A stretch of 39,885 nt of DNA from Ectocarpus siliculosus. Its lineage: Eukaryota > Sar > Phaeophyceae > Ectocarpales > Ectocarpaceae. Made by a program: the position numbers and the translations under genes. The notes under the pieces are model-generated. The model saw nothing but the letters and a program-made list of their open reading frames with translations, had not been told where the DNA came from and ran no database searches. The first letter of the stretch is position 1; each line of letters starts with the position of its first letter. The DNA lies in assembly GCA_000310025.1 (NCBI GenBank), contig FN649731.1:3327683-3367567 (forward strand), written 5' to 3'. Below are positions 29,843 to 39,885 of the stretch, piece by piece.

Positions 29843-30486
29843 CTCCTCTGCGGGGTGTTTTTCTCGTCCCTCTTTCCTCTACACTTCTCTTCTTCTCTCC
29901 TCTCTTCGGCCATCATGTCGGGCGTCCTTGACCTGGACGCCTCGAAGGCGGTCGTCCCCGTAGCCTTCCTTCGCTGAGGCGAAGGAGGCGGTCGTTGTTA
30001 CAGCAAGGTACTGTTCATTGGGTCTCGTTGGAGAGGGTCGGGGTGTCGCCGGATGTCGTCATTCGGGCGGCTTCGTCGCTCTCGACCAACCTGCCCAGGT
30101 TTCTACAAATAGTATTCCGACTTTAAAGTAGGTACAATGGTTACTAGCAGTAGCAAGCGGTTTGCAGGTGTTCCACCTTGCGCAGTGTCTTCCCTGCCTG
30201 GTGTTCCCTGGTGTTGCCTGGGAGTGAGCGATAGCGAGCGACTGAGAGAGAAAGGAAGCATAATAAAGAAGGAAACAGACTGAAGAAGCGAAGCGGCTCC
30301 AACCTGCACACAGTGGTCGGACAAGCTCCACACTGAACCCGCGTCAGAGATACCCAATTTGTCGGCTTGTTGTCGACGAGCAGCACGGACGGCCAATTTA
30401 TTTACCGATTTCAGCCGCAAAGATGTCGATGAAGTTGAAAAGAGTCATGCTGGTAAAACAGAAATGAAGAAATATTGTGAAGATTA

Positions 30487-30605
30487 ATAAAGAGTCCATA
30501 TTTATTGGGGAGCCAGGAAACACGCTCACTTTTGTTAAACTTTGCAACCTGCTTTGAGAGGAAAACACAGATTGGAAATCGATCGGTGAAGCGACCACTC
30601 ACCCA
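30487..30605. repeat. Direct repeat, second copy
   Basis: Counterpart of 29547-29655, about 940 bases away. Similarity extends weakly upstream (AAAAC(C)AGAAAT). The pair could be ends of an element or a local duplication. Confidence 0.85.
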
Positions 30606-31446
30606 CCCGACTTTGAGTTTACATAGTTTTTCTCCGAATAAAGGAATAATCAATACTTCTACACACACAGAAAGCCCATTCGAGATATACCCACAGTCGA
30701 ACGGGATGTGGTGGAGTCTTTTCAGTGAGTGGAGGAAAACCGGCTGGGTACTGGACTTATTTCGAGTCTTTTTAAGTCTATACACTGATGATTCATATCA
30801 AGTATCAGTGATGCCAGCTAATACTCGTATGTAAGCGAAATAAATGAAGCTTTGTTAGGGTGCTTCTTATGCTCATGAATCTGGAGTTATTATTATTTTT
30901 GAGTCGTGGACCCCCACGACTTCATCACGTCACCCGGGCTTACCCCACGCCATATCTTGCCCGGGTTCCTCATACATCCACCACACACAGACGTAAACCT
31001 AGGCAGGCTGTCACACCTCATCTCGCTACCCCTGGTCCCCTTGACGAAAACCCGGGAGGGAGGGCGGGAGGGTTTACCGGCCAATCACCTAGCCGAAGCC
31101 CACCCCTGACCTTTTCCTAACACACACGCGATGACCTCTACGGCAGATCGCCCCTTCGTCTAACAGGAGCAGCTGCAAGTGTGCACTCTTCTTATTGCTT
31201 CTTGCTGCTGCTGCTGAAGTTGTACTCCAATACGTCATCACCACCGCGCTCATCCAATCTCTCGATGAATCTTCCCCGCAATTTCTTGCCAACAGTACCT
31301 TGCCACCGCTGTTGCTGTACGATTCAATCCTGCGCCACAAACCCCAGATTTCCTTCGTTCAATCTTACACGTACGTCTGTTCGTCAGGATAAATGTTCAG
31401 GTTCAACCAACACTCATTTCCACTCATTGCCGCTGCCTACATACAT
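30606..31446. other. Intergenic stretch, nothing recognised
   Basis: Read on both strands. Open frames are short and show no motifs; there is a short CTG run near 31206-31217. Confidence 0.4.
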
Positions 31447-31662
31447 ACTGAGTTTTTCTCTCGCTTCCGCTCCTGGCCTAGTGGATAGCGCTAGTTCGTG
31501 TGTACACAGAGGGAAGAGAGTGCTGAACTCTTCTCGCATTAAAAATCGTAGGCAAAGTACCGCAGGAGGGGAGGGTAGAGAGGAGCTCTTCTGTGTGACC
31601 ACGGGTTGGAGTAAACGGCATGCTGTGAGCGCTGATTTGAAGTGAAGACAAAAAAAAAAAAA
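31447..31662 (+). mobile_element. SINE-like element, plus strand, A-tailed
   Basis: Begins ACTGAGTTTTTCTCTCGCTT, then CTGGCCTAGTGGATAGCGCT, which resembles a pol III A box. The body GTGTACACAGAGGGAAGAGA matches 27731-27915, and the element ends GTGAAGACAAAAAAAAAAAA. Confidence 0.82.
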
Positions 31663-31732
31663 TGCTGGTGAATTTATTAGGGTTTGCATTTTCATCAGAG
31701 GGAGACTTTGTCGCAAATTAATACACTGCCCT

Positions 31733-31941
31733 GATTGTCGGGCCCTCTGTACTCCGGTAGGTGTCCCGATATAGGGCCGGTTGAATAGTGCCAAAGTCCG
31801 GTATAGTGCCAGTCAATTTTCTTGACACAGACACAGGCCTGCATAGTGCCAAACCGGCACTATTGAGGGCTGCCCGCTACAGTGCCGGTTCAGGTACTAT
31901 CGAACCCCCAATAGTGCCGGTTCACACCCCACACACAGCCT
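31733..31941. repeat. AGTGCCGG palindrome cluster A
   Basis: Repeated ATAGTGCC/GGCACTAT motifs in both orientations, for example ATAGTGCCAAACCGGCACTAT, which is split here as ATAGTGCCAA and CCGGCACTAT. The cluster shares CCGGTATAGTG and GACACAGACA with clusters B and C and ends CACACACAGCC. Confidence 0.75.
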
Positions 31942-33092
31942 TTTTTCGCCTCAAGCCTTCCACGCCATCAGGATTCGGAAACGGTTTTCCTTCGAGCTAC
32001 AAGTATAGCTCGGTTTCTCTCGGTACGCGTGACGTCTTCAAATAAATGTCCCGGTTTATCGATCGACCAGGTTCCACCAATAGGCTGGGGTTTCAGTAGT
32101 GGTGAGGCGAGCGAAAAGGAAGATGGTGGTAGTGACGAAGGATATGGAAAATATAGCCAAGGATAGAGGCGATGATGCAGGAGGAAAATATGCCGTTGAG
32201 GAGAACAACAAGAGTATCGAGCGAGATACCCTTCCTCACAACAAACCCCGCAGGGGCGCAGAATCTAGAGATGAAAGCCCGATAGTGTAGTAGTGGTACA
32301 TAAAATAGTTCTACAGGAAGGATGAAAACACTCCGAACCGAACGCTTGTTCAAGTAGTAAGCCTTGGCAGCTACGTAGTTCTCCTCTCTCTGTTGCTACC
32401 ATTTCTTTTGTCTTTTATCCAGAGAATAGCTCAGCCTCCTCCATGACGCCCTCTCACGGCCTTGAGAAATAAATATTTTCTGTTTTTGACCGCACTTAGA
32501 CTGACGTCTTTTGGTTGGCCAGTCGTTTTTCTTGCTTCTGAAGGCTTGGTCTTCTCTCTAGCTTTTTATCGTAGGAACAGGGGAGTTCGTTATCTTCTTC
32601 ACCCCTTTTTTGGGCTGCATCTGCTCTGTGTTCTCTTGTAAGGAGCACTACATCCATCTATGTTTTACCTCCAAATGTATATATATCGGGTGCGTGCATG
32701 AGCGTCTTTCTTTCGCTGTTGAGGGGTGGGTGCCGTTTTTGAGGTTGCCTGAATAGTGGTACGGCCTCCTTGCAATACAACACATAATAATTTGATAGCG
32801 AGGTGAACTTTTATCGGGCAGCACGGTCTACGGTTAAAAGGCAGCAGCAACGTTTCACTAGCGAGTGCTTGCGCTGAGGTGGGAGGAGAACAACTGCTGT
32901 GCAACCAATCTATCTGGTCAATCAAGTTATTTGTAATGTGGCAAATGCCGTGTTTTCGACAGTCCAAGAGCCTCACGAAACTTAATGAAGCCCGCCCACG
33001 TCGCCCACCTCACGATTGATCCAAATACCGTTGGTTTGGTACTCTTGTCAGCCCCGCAAAGCGCAAGCGCTGCACTCTGAAGTCGAACAGTC
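31942..33092. other. Stretch between palindrome clusters, no recognised gene
   Basis: A 63-codon frame at 32099-32290 (plus) is basic and lysine-rich, with no family match that I can see. Nothing else is supported. Confidence 0.35.
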
Positions 33093-33437
33093 CTGAATAG
33101 TGCCAAGCCGGCACTATAGAGGGATTTTCAGGCCCTGAATAGTGCCGGTTAGGCACTATTGAGGCACAATTCTGAATAGTGCCGGTGCCCGGTATATTGC
33201 CGGTCATGTCGCCTGGACACATACCGGCACTATATCGGGACAAATACTGTGTGCATACATTTATGCATACAGTATTGGGCCCTCAATAGTGCCGATTGAA
33301 TGGTGCCGGTGCCCGGTATAGTGGCGGTAAAATCTCTGGACACAGACAGTGCCCTCATTAGTGCCGATTTGGCACCCCTGTGCCCCGCAATAGTAGTAGT
33401 GCCGGTCCACCACTACGCACACACACAGACAGCCGGT
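33093..33437. repeat. AGTGCCGG palindrome clusters B and C with central hairpin
   Basis: Two further clusters (33093-33240 and 33273-33437) flank a strong inverted repeat at 33243-33276 (AATACTGTGTGCATA / TATGCATACAGTATT, one mismatch, 4-base loop). Cluster C ends CACACACAGACAGCC, like cluster A. These look like copies of a small foldback or MITE-like element. Confidence 0.75.
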
Positions 33438-34520
33438 TAGTTAGTGCGGTCGATGCTAACAATAAAAACACGCGCGCGCGCGTGCGCTTCGTACTTGTCC
33501 TGGTTTTTCTGTTTTTCGTTTTTTTGTTGCAATATCGAAGCGGGGGCGCCAGGCAGGCATGAGAGAATTTGTCGCGACGGAGTGAGGGCGGGTAGTTCAG
33601 CAGTACATGGCTCGTTGTTTGTTTTTCTTGCAGTGCGCTTTCTGTCTCGTGCTTGTCTTGATTTTCTTGTTTTTTCGTTTATTTCTTGTAGTTTCGAATG
33701 ACGGCAACGAGGGCTGAGATATAGCTTCGCCCACAATTTTCATATGTTAATTTTAATAGTCTATTCAAGTTGTACGACCCGGAGCTTTACAAGCTTTAGC
33801 TTTTGCTCTCAAAGGTTGATCGGGTGCATGATCTGTGTCTCCTTCCCCACCGACTAGCAGTGCTGTTGAGCTTGACCGAAATGGTGTGATCCGTGTGAAG
33901 CCAATGCCACTGCTTTCTTGCCCACAGAAAATTCAGCTGTTGGTGCATCCCTCAGGAAAAAGTCAGAGCGGTACATACTCCATACGCATTTTGGTTCGCG
34001 CGGCAGCAGTTCAGGATGTGCAGAGAATGAGGGGACTACGCCGCGGTTGCACACACGACCGCGCGCGTATCGCGCAAAAGAACATTTTCGTGTGACATTC
34101 GACGGCTCGCATCTACGTTGGTGAAACGTGAATGCCACGTCTCTCTCTGTAGCTCTCGCGAAGGCCAGGGGGCTCAATGCTTCTTGATACTAGCTCTTTG
34201 TTAATGAAGAAGGGCGAGGGGAGCGTAGCCCCCCGGAGCAATGGCGTTTTGGATTTTCTTGGAACGAAGTCGGGCCGGAAAGCGTGCCAGTTCCTTCCAA
34301 GAAATCAAACTATACTGATTTTGACGCTCTCCGATAATAATGTAGCTGTATAGAGGCAAAGAAGGCTTCGACGGCTGAACCACGAGCGTTCCAACCCAAA
34401 CCAAGTCAGCTCGAGTCGTCGTGGGGGCGCGGGCGGCCGTAGAAAGCGCGCTACGCCTCCAGACTGGGCATTCCATCATAATTTACCGCTCCTCTTCACA
34501 AGCGCCGGATAACTCTTTCC
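33438..34520. other. Upstream intergenic region, no recognised gene
   Basis: Contains a CG alternating run at about 33470-33484 and two similar T-rich stretches (33500-33530, 33620-33695). Overlapping frames near 33850-34130 show no recognisable domain. Confidence 0.35.
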
Positions 34521-34602
34521 GGAGGACTCCTTGTCCAACTTGTTCCCATATATGTTTTGACGGAAGTCTCCTTGTACAACTGTTCGCTACATATATAGTT
34601 GA
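34521..34602 (+). promoter_or_regulatory. Duplicated TATA-bearing promoter segment of the barrel-protein gene
   Basis: Two tandem copies of about 41 bp (34521-34560 and 34562-34602) share CTCCTTGT(C/A)CAACT(T)GTTC followed by CATATAT. The second TATA-like run, ACATATATAG at about 34590-34599, lies some 90 bases upstream of the ATG at 34690. It is a plausible core promoter; this is inference from sequence and position only. Confidence 0.45.
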
Positions 34603-34689
34603 TTGACACGTCTTCCATCATCCTGCTATCCCACGCGGTTAGGGCCGGCCACAGGTGAACTTCCACTCGCTTGACCCTCTACGCCAAGG

Positions 34690-36625
34690 ATGGTGCGTTT
34701 CATCGTTAGCGCTTCGGTGGCATTCGCTTTTCTTCTGAGCTTTCCGACGGTGGAGGCTTCCGGGAGAAAACACGAAGAATCCATGGAATTCACCGTCTTC
34801 GAGAGGCAGAGCGATGACGGTCCTCGCCACAGCCCACTCTTTTCTCTCCCCGTGCCCGAGGTGGAGGACGTGGAGTATCCCTCCAAAATGGTGCTCTTCA
34901 ACAATGACCTTTACGGTTCTGAAGATCATCTGATCGACGAGGACCAAGAGGAACTCATCGGGTACAACCAGGTGCGTCGATAATATCTGAAGCTATAAGC
35001 GTTGTGTACTGTCAACACGAGAGCGTACGAATTATTTGATGGTGGGCGTCTTTCCTAGAGCTTGACGCGCGAGGATCTCGAACATTTCGCCACATCCTGC
35101 CCGAAGTTGAACGGCACCAGGTACCATTCATTCATCTCGAGGCGATAAGGGAGCGCTCACATGGAATACGCGATTGTTCGTTACGGAAACTGCCTCGAAC
35201 GGCTCGTGTGCAGTGTAAGCTTGCGTGTGGAGCTTGTCGGAGATGGAACTGTCAAAATCAAGACGAAATAGCGTGCATAATCACAGCAAGGGTGGGAGTA
35301 AGGTCAACGCTACCACAACACCATGCTTTCCTCTGTTCAAACGCTGACGACACGTCATGCCGCAGGGTCACTGTGTGGAGACCGTGGCCTCCGGCGGTTT
35401 CATTGCCGAGTGCTTCTTCACGTACGTATTCGACGACGGCTCGCTCACCGCGAACGGCCCGTTCAACTTCGATGTCGAAGATGGGGTTCTCCCCTCTTTC
35501 CTGGCCGTCACTGGGGGCACCGGGGAGTACGATGGCGCCCAGGGATGTGTGAGTACCCAGGGTTACACGCACGCGTTGATCGATCGCTGTTGAGTGTTCA
35601 CTACAGAACATCTTCTGAGCAATTCATTGGTATACACGTACAGTAGAGGAGGAGCGTCCTTTCTTCGGAATTGGACCAATTAATCCCATCACCCTCTCGA
35701 GATGACACCTGTCGATGTCGATGTCGATCTCTTGCGAAGAAATGCTATTGCGCAGTTTGCTCGGATGTTGCCGGCCGACGCGCAAACCGATGCCAGCTTT
35801 CAAATCCGGCAATCAGTGTTCACCGAGACACTCGTGCGTAGCACCCCAAGGCCAGTGTTTTCCACCGTCGGCGCAAGTCACGTCGAGAACTTGCGCGTTA
35901 TTTGACAGTATCTGACGGACGGCACACGTAACTTCCTCGTAGCATAGATTTAAACCAATGACTACATGACTCGAAATATGTCGGGTGCTGTTCTCGAGAT
36001 ACGACTGCGAGAGATGGGGATCGTTATGTAGTGTCTCTGGAAAACTCGAGAACGCGAACATTTTGGAAACAAAATTCGCCAATAGATATCTCTCTGAAGG
36101 TTACCGCGGCGGGCTCTTGAACGATATATACAGTAGTTGTACCTGGTGCGTCAATACATCCATGGTTGATTGTTTGTATGTACAATACTACAATTTATTT
36201 AGCTTCATGGCGCCAGACAGGATACAAAGAGAGTAGCAGATTGGCAAGCTGACGCGGCACAGGACTGCCGAACCGTTTCGCGAAACCAAATCCTCAAGCG
36301 CGACGGGGGACAAAAGAAAAATATTGTTTACATTTCTCCCTTTTTTCAGCTGACGACGTGCACGGAGTGGCAACTTTACTCAGGTTGGTCCAAATTCTTG
36401 CTATGTACTGGTATGTATATGTGAGACCATCCATACGTACAGACAACATCATATCAGCTCTCAACTTTTTCAACTCATGTCAATCAATCCTTCTGTAGAC
36501 CAGTGTAACATCACGGCCTACCTTATTTCCCCTCTTACTGGCAGGTTGAGGTGTCTGCCGGACCTGCTGAAGAATTCCCATCCTTGCAGTTCGACTTCAA
36601 GCTCAAGAGAAAGTCAAGGGAGTAG
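34690..36625 (+). CDS. Small secreted allene-oxide-cyclase/dirigent-like barrel protein
   Basis: Three exons (34690-34971, 35366-35548, 36545-36625), all joined in phase 0 by GT-AG introns, give 181 residues and TAG. The N-terminus MVRFIVSASVAFAFLLSF is a good signal peptide, with probable cleavage after V-E-A at residue 23, so the product should be secreted or enter the secretory pathway. The mature part has FNNDLYG, GHCVETVASGGFIAECFFTY, FDDGSLTANGPF and FLAVTGGTGEYDGAQGCV, then EFPSLQFDFKL near the C-terminus. The order GxCV...EC.F...DGS...GP...LAVTGGTGxYxGAxG...F.F.L is the strand pattern of the allene oxide cyclase and dirigent barrel superfamily. Whether it is an enzyme is unknown; the fold also serves non-enzymatic roles. 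The first ATG is used because it begins the signal peptide. A possible extra exon at 35059-35120 breaks the frame and is left out. Confidence 0.82.
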
Positions 36626-39600
36626 GCGGTCATGGCCTTGGTGCGGACCCATCGATCATCAAGTGCGATGAAGCTATTGTCGGGCAGTTGTCTGACCAGC
36701 TTTCATTATGCAAGGAAAAAAATGCGTTGTAGAAGGAGTCCAGCATACCACGCACTTAGAACTTGCCAGGTAGAAGGTCTTTGCCCTTGCGGCAAGCGCA
36801 TGGGCTCAGCTAAGGGTTTCATGCATACTCGTAGATGTGAGTGACCACAGAGCGGAAAAGGGGAGAATAGAGAGCAAGGGTTGGCTACAACCTAAAACAC
36901 TTCGGACTTCTGATCGATGGGTTGTCGTAACTGTCGAGGGGGGAGGGATTGGCCCTTGAAGGAGCAGGTGGCAAGGAAGCGGGAAGGGATTAGTAGGTTG
37001 GAATGGGGGTGCCTCAGAAATAGCAACACGGTGAGCCTTTCTTTCTCGGTGTGGCCGCCAACAGGCAGTATTGAGCAGCAATGCGGGACAGACGTTTGGG
37101 CGCTGAAATATGCGCGCGACAGCATTAAACTAACTACGTCTTCGGGGTAGAAAAGTGGATGTATGGTCGATACGTGGTCGGGAGTGCCGAGGCGAGAGGG
37201 GCCCATTCTTGTTTGAGTACGGTTGGATTTCGTTGAGGGTGGAATATTTTCTTGAGCAGCAAGTACGCACGCAGCATTCAATTGCTGTACATTGCTTGAA
37301 ATAATAATGAGCCACGGTGACGCCGCCGCCGGAAGTATAAGTGGTGTTCTCCTACGTGTAGAAATAAAAACAAAATGTACCTCAATTTAGTGGGTCGCCA
37401 TATAGGTCGTCAGTGAAACAAGAAAAAATGCCCTGTATAACGTACGATCAACTGCAAGTAGCGGCAGACCTGGTGGACTTGCTTCAGTGCACATCTTGTC
37501 CATTTTCGCGCAAGGAGCTGCACAAAACTACTCCACAATTGGGAGCCAATCAGATGGAACCAGTTCCGGCACGGAACACTACCAGCTGCGAGCCCCCGTT
37601 GGCGCTTGTCTTTTCGAAAACCAAAATCTCTCAAAATAATGCTAAATAGAGGACAGGAAAACAAAAGAGACAATCCATGCCTAGCACGCGCTCGCCTAGC
37701 ACGCGCTCGCCTAGCACGCGCTCGTCGCTGACTCCCGCGGCAAGCCGGCTCGCCGAGGCCGAACGGCCGCGCCTGCGACGAGGGCGATCTTCGATCTTTG
37801 CCTACGCCAGAAAAGACTACGCCTCTCTCGCGCGATTATTTCCGGCGCGACGGTGGTGCTCGCTGCTCGCTTCGGATACGACGGGAGGTCGGATTACCAA
37901 TCGTGCGAAAGGATCTTTAGGGGGTTCGGGGGTAGGGTTTCCGGAAGGTTCGGAAAGCATGCCGTGCTTTTTGGGCGCGCGCGCACGCGGTTCTTGACGG
38001 TTTGGAGGTGGTACTCGGCTAGCTCAGCTCTGCTAGCTTGCATACTGAAGCCCGAGCTGTGCAGGCTTGCAGAGCCCGCCTGCTCGTATGTTCTGTGGAG
38101 TATGTTCCTGCGCGCACAGGGGACTCATGGTGTGTAGGGGAGGAGAAGAATGCTGCTAGAAAAACATGTCAGGACCGCCGAAAGCACAATCAATTAGTCT
38201 ACAATGTAGACTGTTGTCGGGGGCACCGATTTGTATGTGCGCGCTACCGGGCTGCCGGCCGTTCGGTAGGGCATGTACTGCTGCTGTACGAAGAGCGAGT
38301 GGAATATCTAGCTGAGTCTAGGTGCTGTAGGTCTAGGCCTACTTTGCACAGCTTCGAGATGACCGGAACCGCTTTCTGTGCTGTACACGAAAGAAACAAC
38401 CGATTGCCCCGCAACGCTAGAGGTAGGCGCATCAGCATCCAGATCTGCCGCTGCCATCTGCTTCCAGATTGATAGCTTGCCAACGTCCAACCAGGCACAA
38501 CACTGCACAACAACCCATACGACGTCTGAAGAAGCATGTTTCCCCCAATCCCCCCCAGCCACCCTATAAGGCGTCGAAGTACTACCCATTTCCGGCTCAG
38601 GCTAGACCTATAAACAAGGTATGACACAAGATATCACACACCCTCGACCGATTTTCCAAGCTCCATTCTTTCACAGCAGAAGCGTGGTAGCGCCGGAAAC
38701 GGCGGCGTTGAAGCCGCTCTGTCAAGAGCCTTCTGAAACAGTCGTTTCATGCACGCATTCTCTTCGTGGAGTAAGTGATGTTTGAAAATCGGTCCAGGGT
38801 ATGGTATCTAGTGTCACCTACGGTACGGTCCAGGCGGGTAGGCTGCTGCATTTACAGGCAACATCGCAGATGATCTGCTCCCATGTAGGTTGCAAATGGC
38901 AGATACTAGATTCAACACCTTCCCATGTCGAACTATCGAGAAAACCCCAAAGTTTTTGCGCAGGGTATATTGAGGAGATATTATACGAGTGTATTATACA
39001 CCAGGTTTGAGCGAGTCGTCGCCACGTTGTTTAAGCATACTTACTTGTAGACTTACTTCATGTAGGTTGAAGGGGAAGTTGGTTGAAGGGGGAGTTGCAG
39101 GAGGGGAGAGAGGAGCCGACATAGTCTCGCCGATAGCCTGCTTGTTAGGCTTTGGTTTAGAAGGGGTGAACGCGGAAAGAAAACAACATAGCTTTAATAT
39201 ATATATACCGTAATAGTCGGAGAGATAGGACCGGTCTGAGAGGTGGCACCGGTCGGGGAGATGGCACGGGGTTGCTAAAAAAAATACGAGAACGGCCCGA
39301 TTTACATCCATTTACGCACCGGGGTCAGTGAGATCGCACACCGACCGCCAAACCCAAGATTGAGCTCATTTTCAGCTGCCGGAGTGAGGTACATGTGTGT
39401 TCCTTATACATGTGGGGATGGTGTCAGCGGAGCGCCACCCCTGCATGTACGTATGCATGGTCGCGGTTCACACGGGATGCCAGTTGATTTCATATTTGAA
39501 TTGGTATGGAAGTTGCCAACCGTATACTCTCAACCAGACACACAACGTACAAGCCACATCCTACCCCACCTTACACAACACGAAGCTATTGTTGCTTCGT

Positions 39601-39885
39601 ACGTACTGGTATCCGTAGAGAAACACCGAAACGAAAGCGGAAGACAACTGATGCCGTATGTACCAGTACCTCAGATGGAAACGACATCCTTTCTTGTCGT
39701 CACTCTATAGCCAAACTCGCATCAAACACGACACCACTCGCTGTATGGAAAGCTGTTACGTACCAGCCTACGTTGCCGTTACCGGTATGCTCCCACTCAT
39801 ACAACACCTGTGTGTATTTCATCGGAGATCGCACCGGTCGGAGAGATCGCACCGGGCTACCTTGAAAATGTAATCAAAAAGATCT
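36626..39885. other. Right-hand intergenic region, no recognised gene
   Basis: Only short frames without motifs. It holds a 15-bp tandem triplicate (CCTAGCACGCGCTCG at 37679-37723), at the start of a basic frame that I cannot assign (37677-37997), and CACCGGTCGG-type repeats near the right edge. Confidence 0.4.
39218..39345. repeat. CGGAGAGAT-GCACCGG repeats, first cluster
   Basis: GTCGGAGAGATAGGACCGGT, GGTGGCACCGGTCGGGGAGA and CACCGGGGTCAGTGAGATCG. A shorter cluster in the same orientation lies at 39822-39860 (GAGATCGCACCGGTCGGAGA, GATCGCACCGGGCTACC). Probably copies of a small repeat. Confidence 0.6.

Noticed and set aside
35059-35120. Possible extra exon in the barrel-protein gene (SLTREDLEHFATSCPKLNGTR)
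   Set aside because: It has an acceptor and a donor, but its 62 bases would throw the conserved GHCVETV exon out of frame. Exon 1 joins that exon directly in phase 0 and the protein family aligns without it.
36350-36383. Possible small exon (LTTCTEWQLYS) in the barrel-protein gene
   Set aside because: Its length (34 bases) breaks the frame of the terminal exon, while joining 35548 to 36545 directly gives GAQGCVEVSAGP in phase 0.
37677-37997. Basic protein starting with PSTRS repeats
   Set aside because: The frame is open for 106 codons, but the start is a 15-bp tandem repeat and the rest has no domain or splice context that I recognise.

Overview
The window looks like nuclear DNA from a stramenopile, most probably a brown alga of the Ectocarpus type. 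It is moderately GC-rich. Protein genes are cut into many short exons by introns of roughly 300-1200 bases (one is 6.6 kb), and the introns are full of microsatellites, minisatellites and retroposons. No genome search could be run, so the organism call is an inference from gene architecture and protein similarity. All exon models were built by hand from splice signals, reading phase and family conservation.

Layout. (1) 1-4800, minus strand: the 5' six coding exons of RPB1, the largest subunit of RNA polymerase II. The gene runs off the left edge. (2) 4801-5673: an 873-base divergent intergenic region. (3) 5674-24037, plus strand: an 18-exon gene of 824 codons encoding a BAR-PH-ArfGAP-ankyrin protein of the ACAP/ASAP type. 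All 17 exon junctions are phase-consistent. Its 6.6 kb first intron holds a telomere-repeat array inside an inverted-repeat element, a repeat of about 410 bp, and a 5'-truncated non-LTR retrotransposon with an open reverse-transcriptase frame. (4) 24038-34689: a gene-poor region with SINE-like copies, AGTGCCGG palindromes and diverged duplications. (5) 34690-36625, plus strand: a three-exon gene for a small secreted protein with an allene-oxide-cyclase/dirigent-like barrel. (6) 36626-39885: no gene recognised; short repeats only.

The genes are housekeeping (transcription), membrane traffic and a secreted barrel protein. They do not form a pathway. The most interesting content is the repeat biology. 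One retroposon family always ends in GAGTAC or a close variant, next to a run of C, and most copies carry a conserved 3' stem-loop. One copy is inserted in a C-run and flanked by a C-run target duplication. All recognisable copies inside genes lie in the sense direction of the host gene, and one C-rich tail sits just upstream of a splice acceptor. A second family is A-tailed and one member has a tRNA-like head. A long imperfect inverted repeat in intron 16 of the ArfGAP gene could fold into an RNA hairpin.
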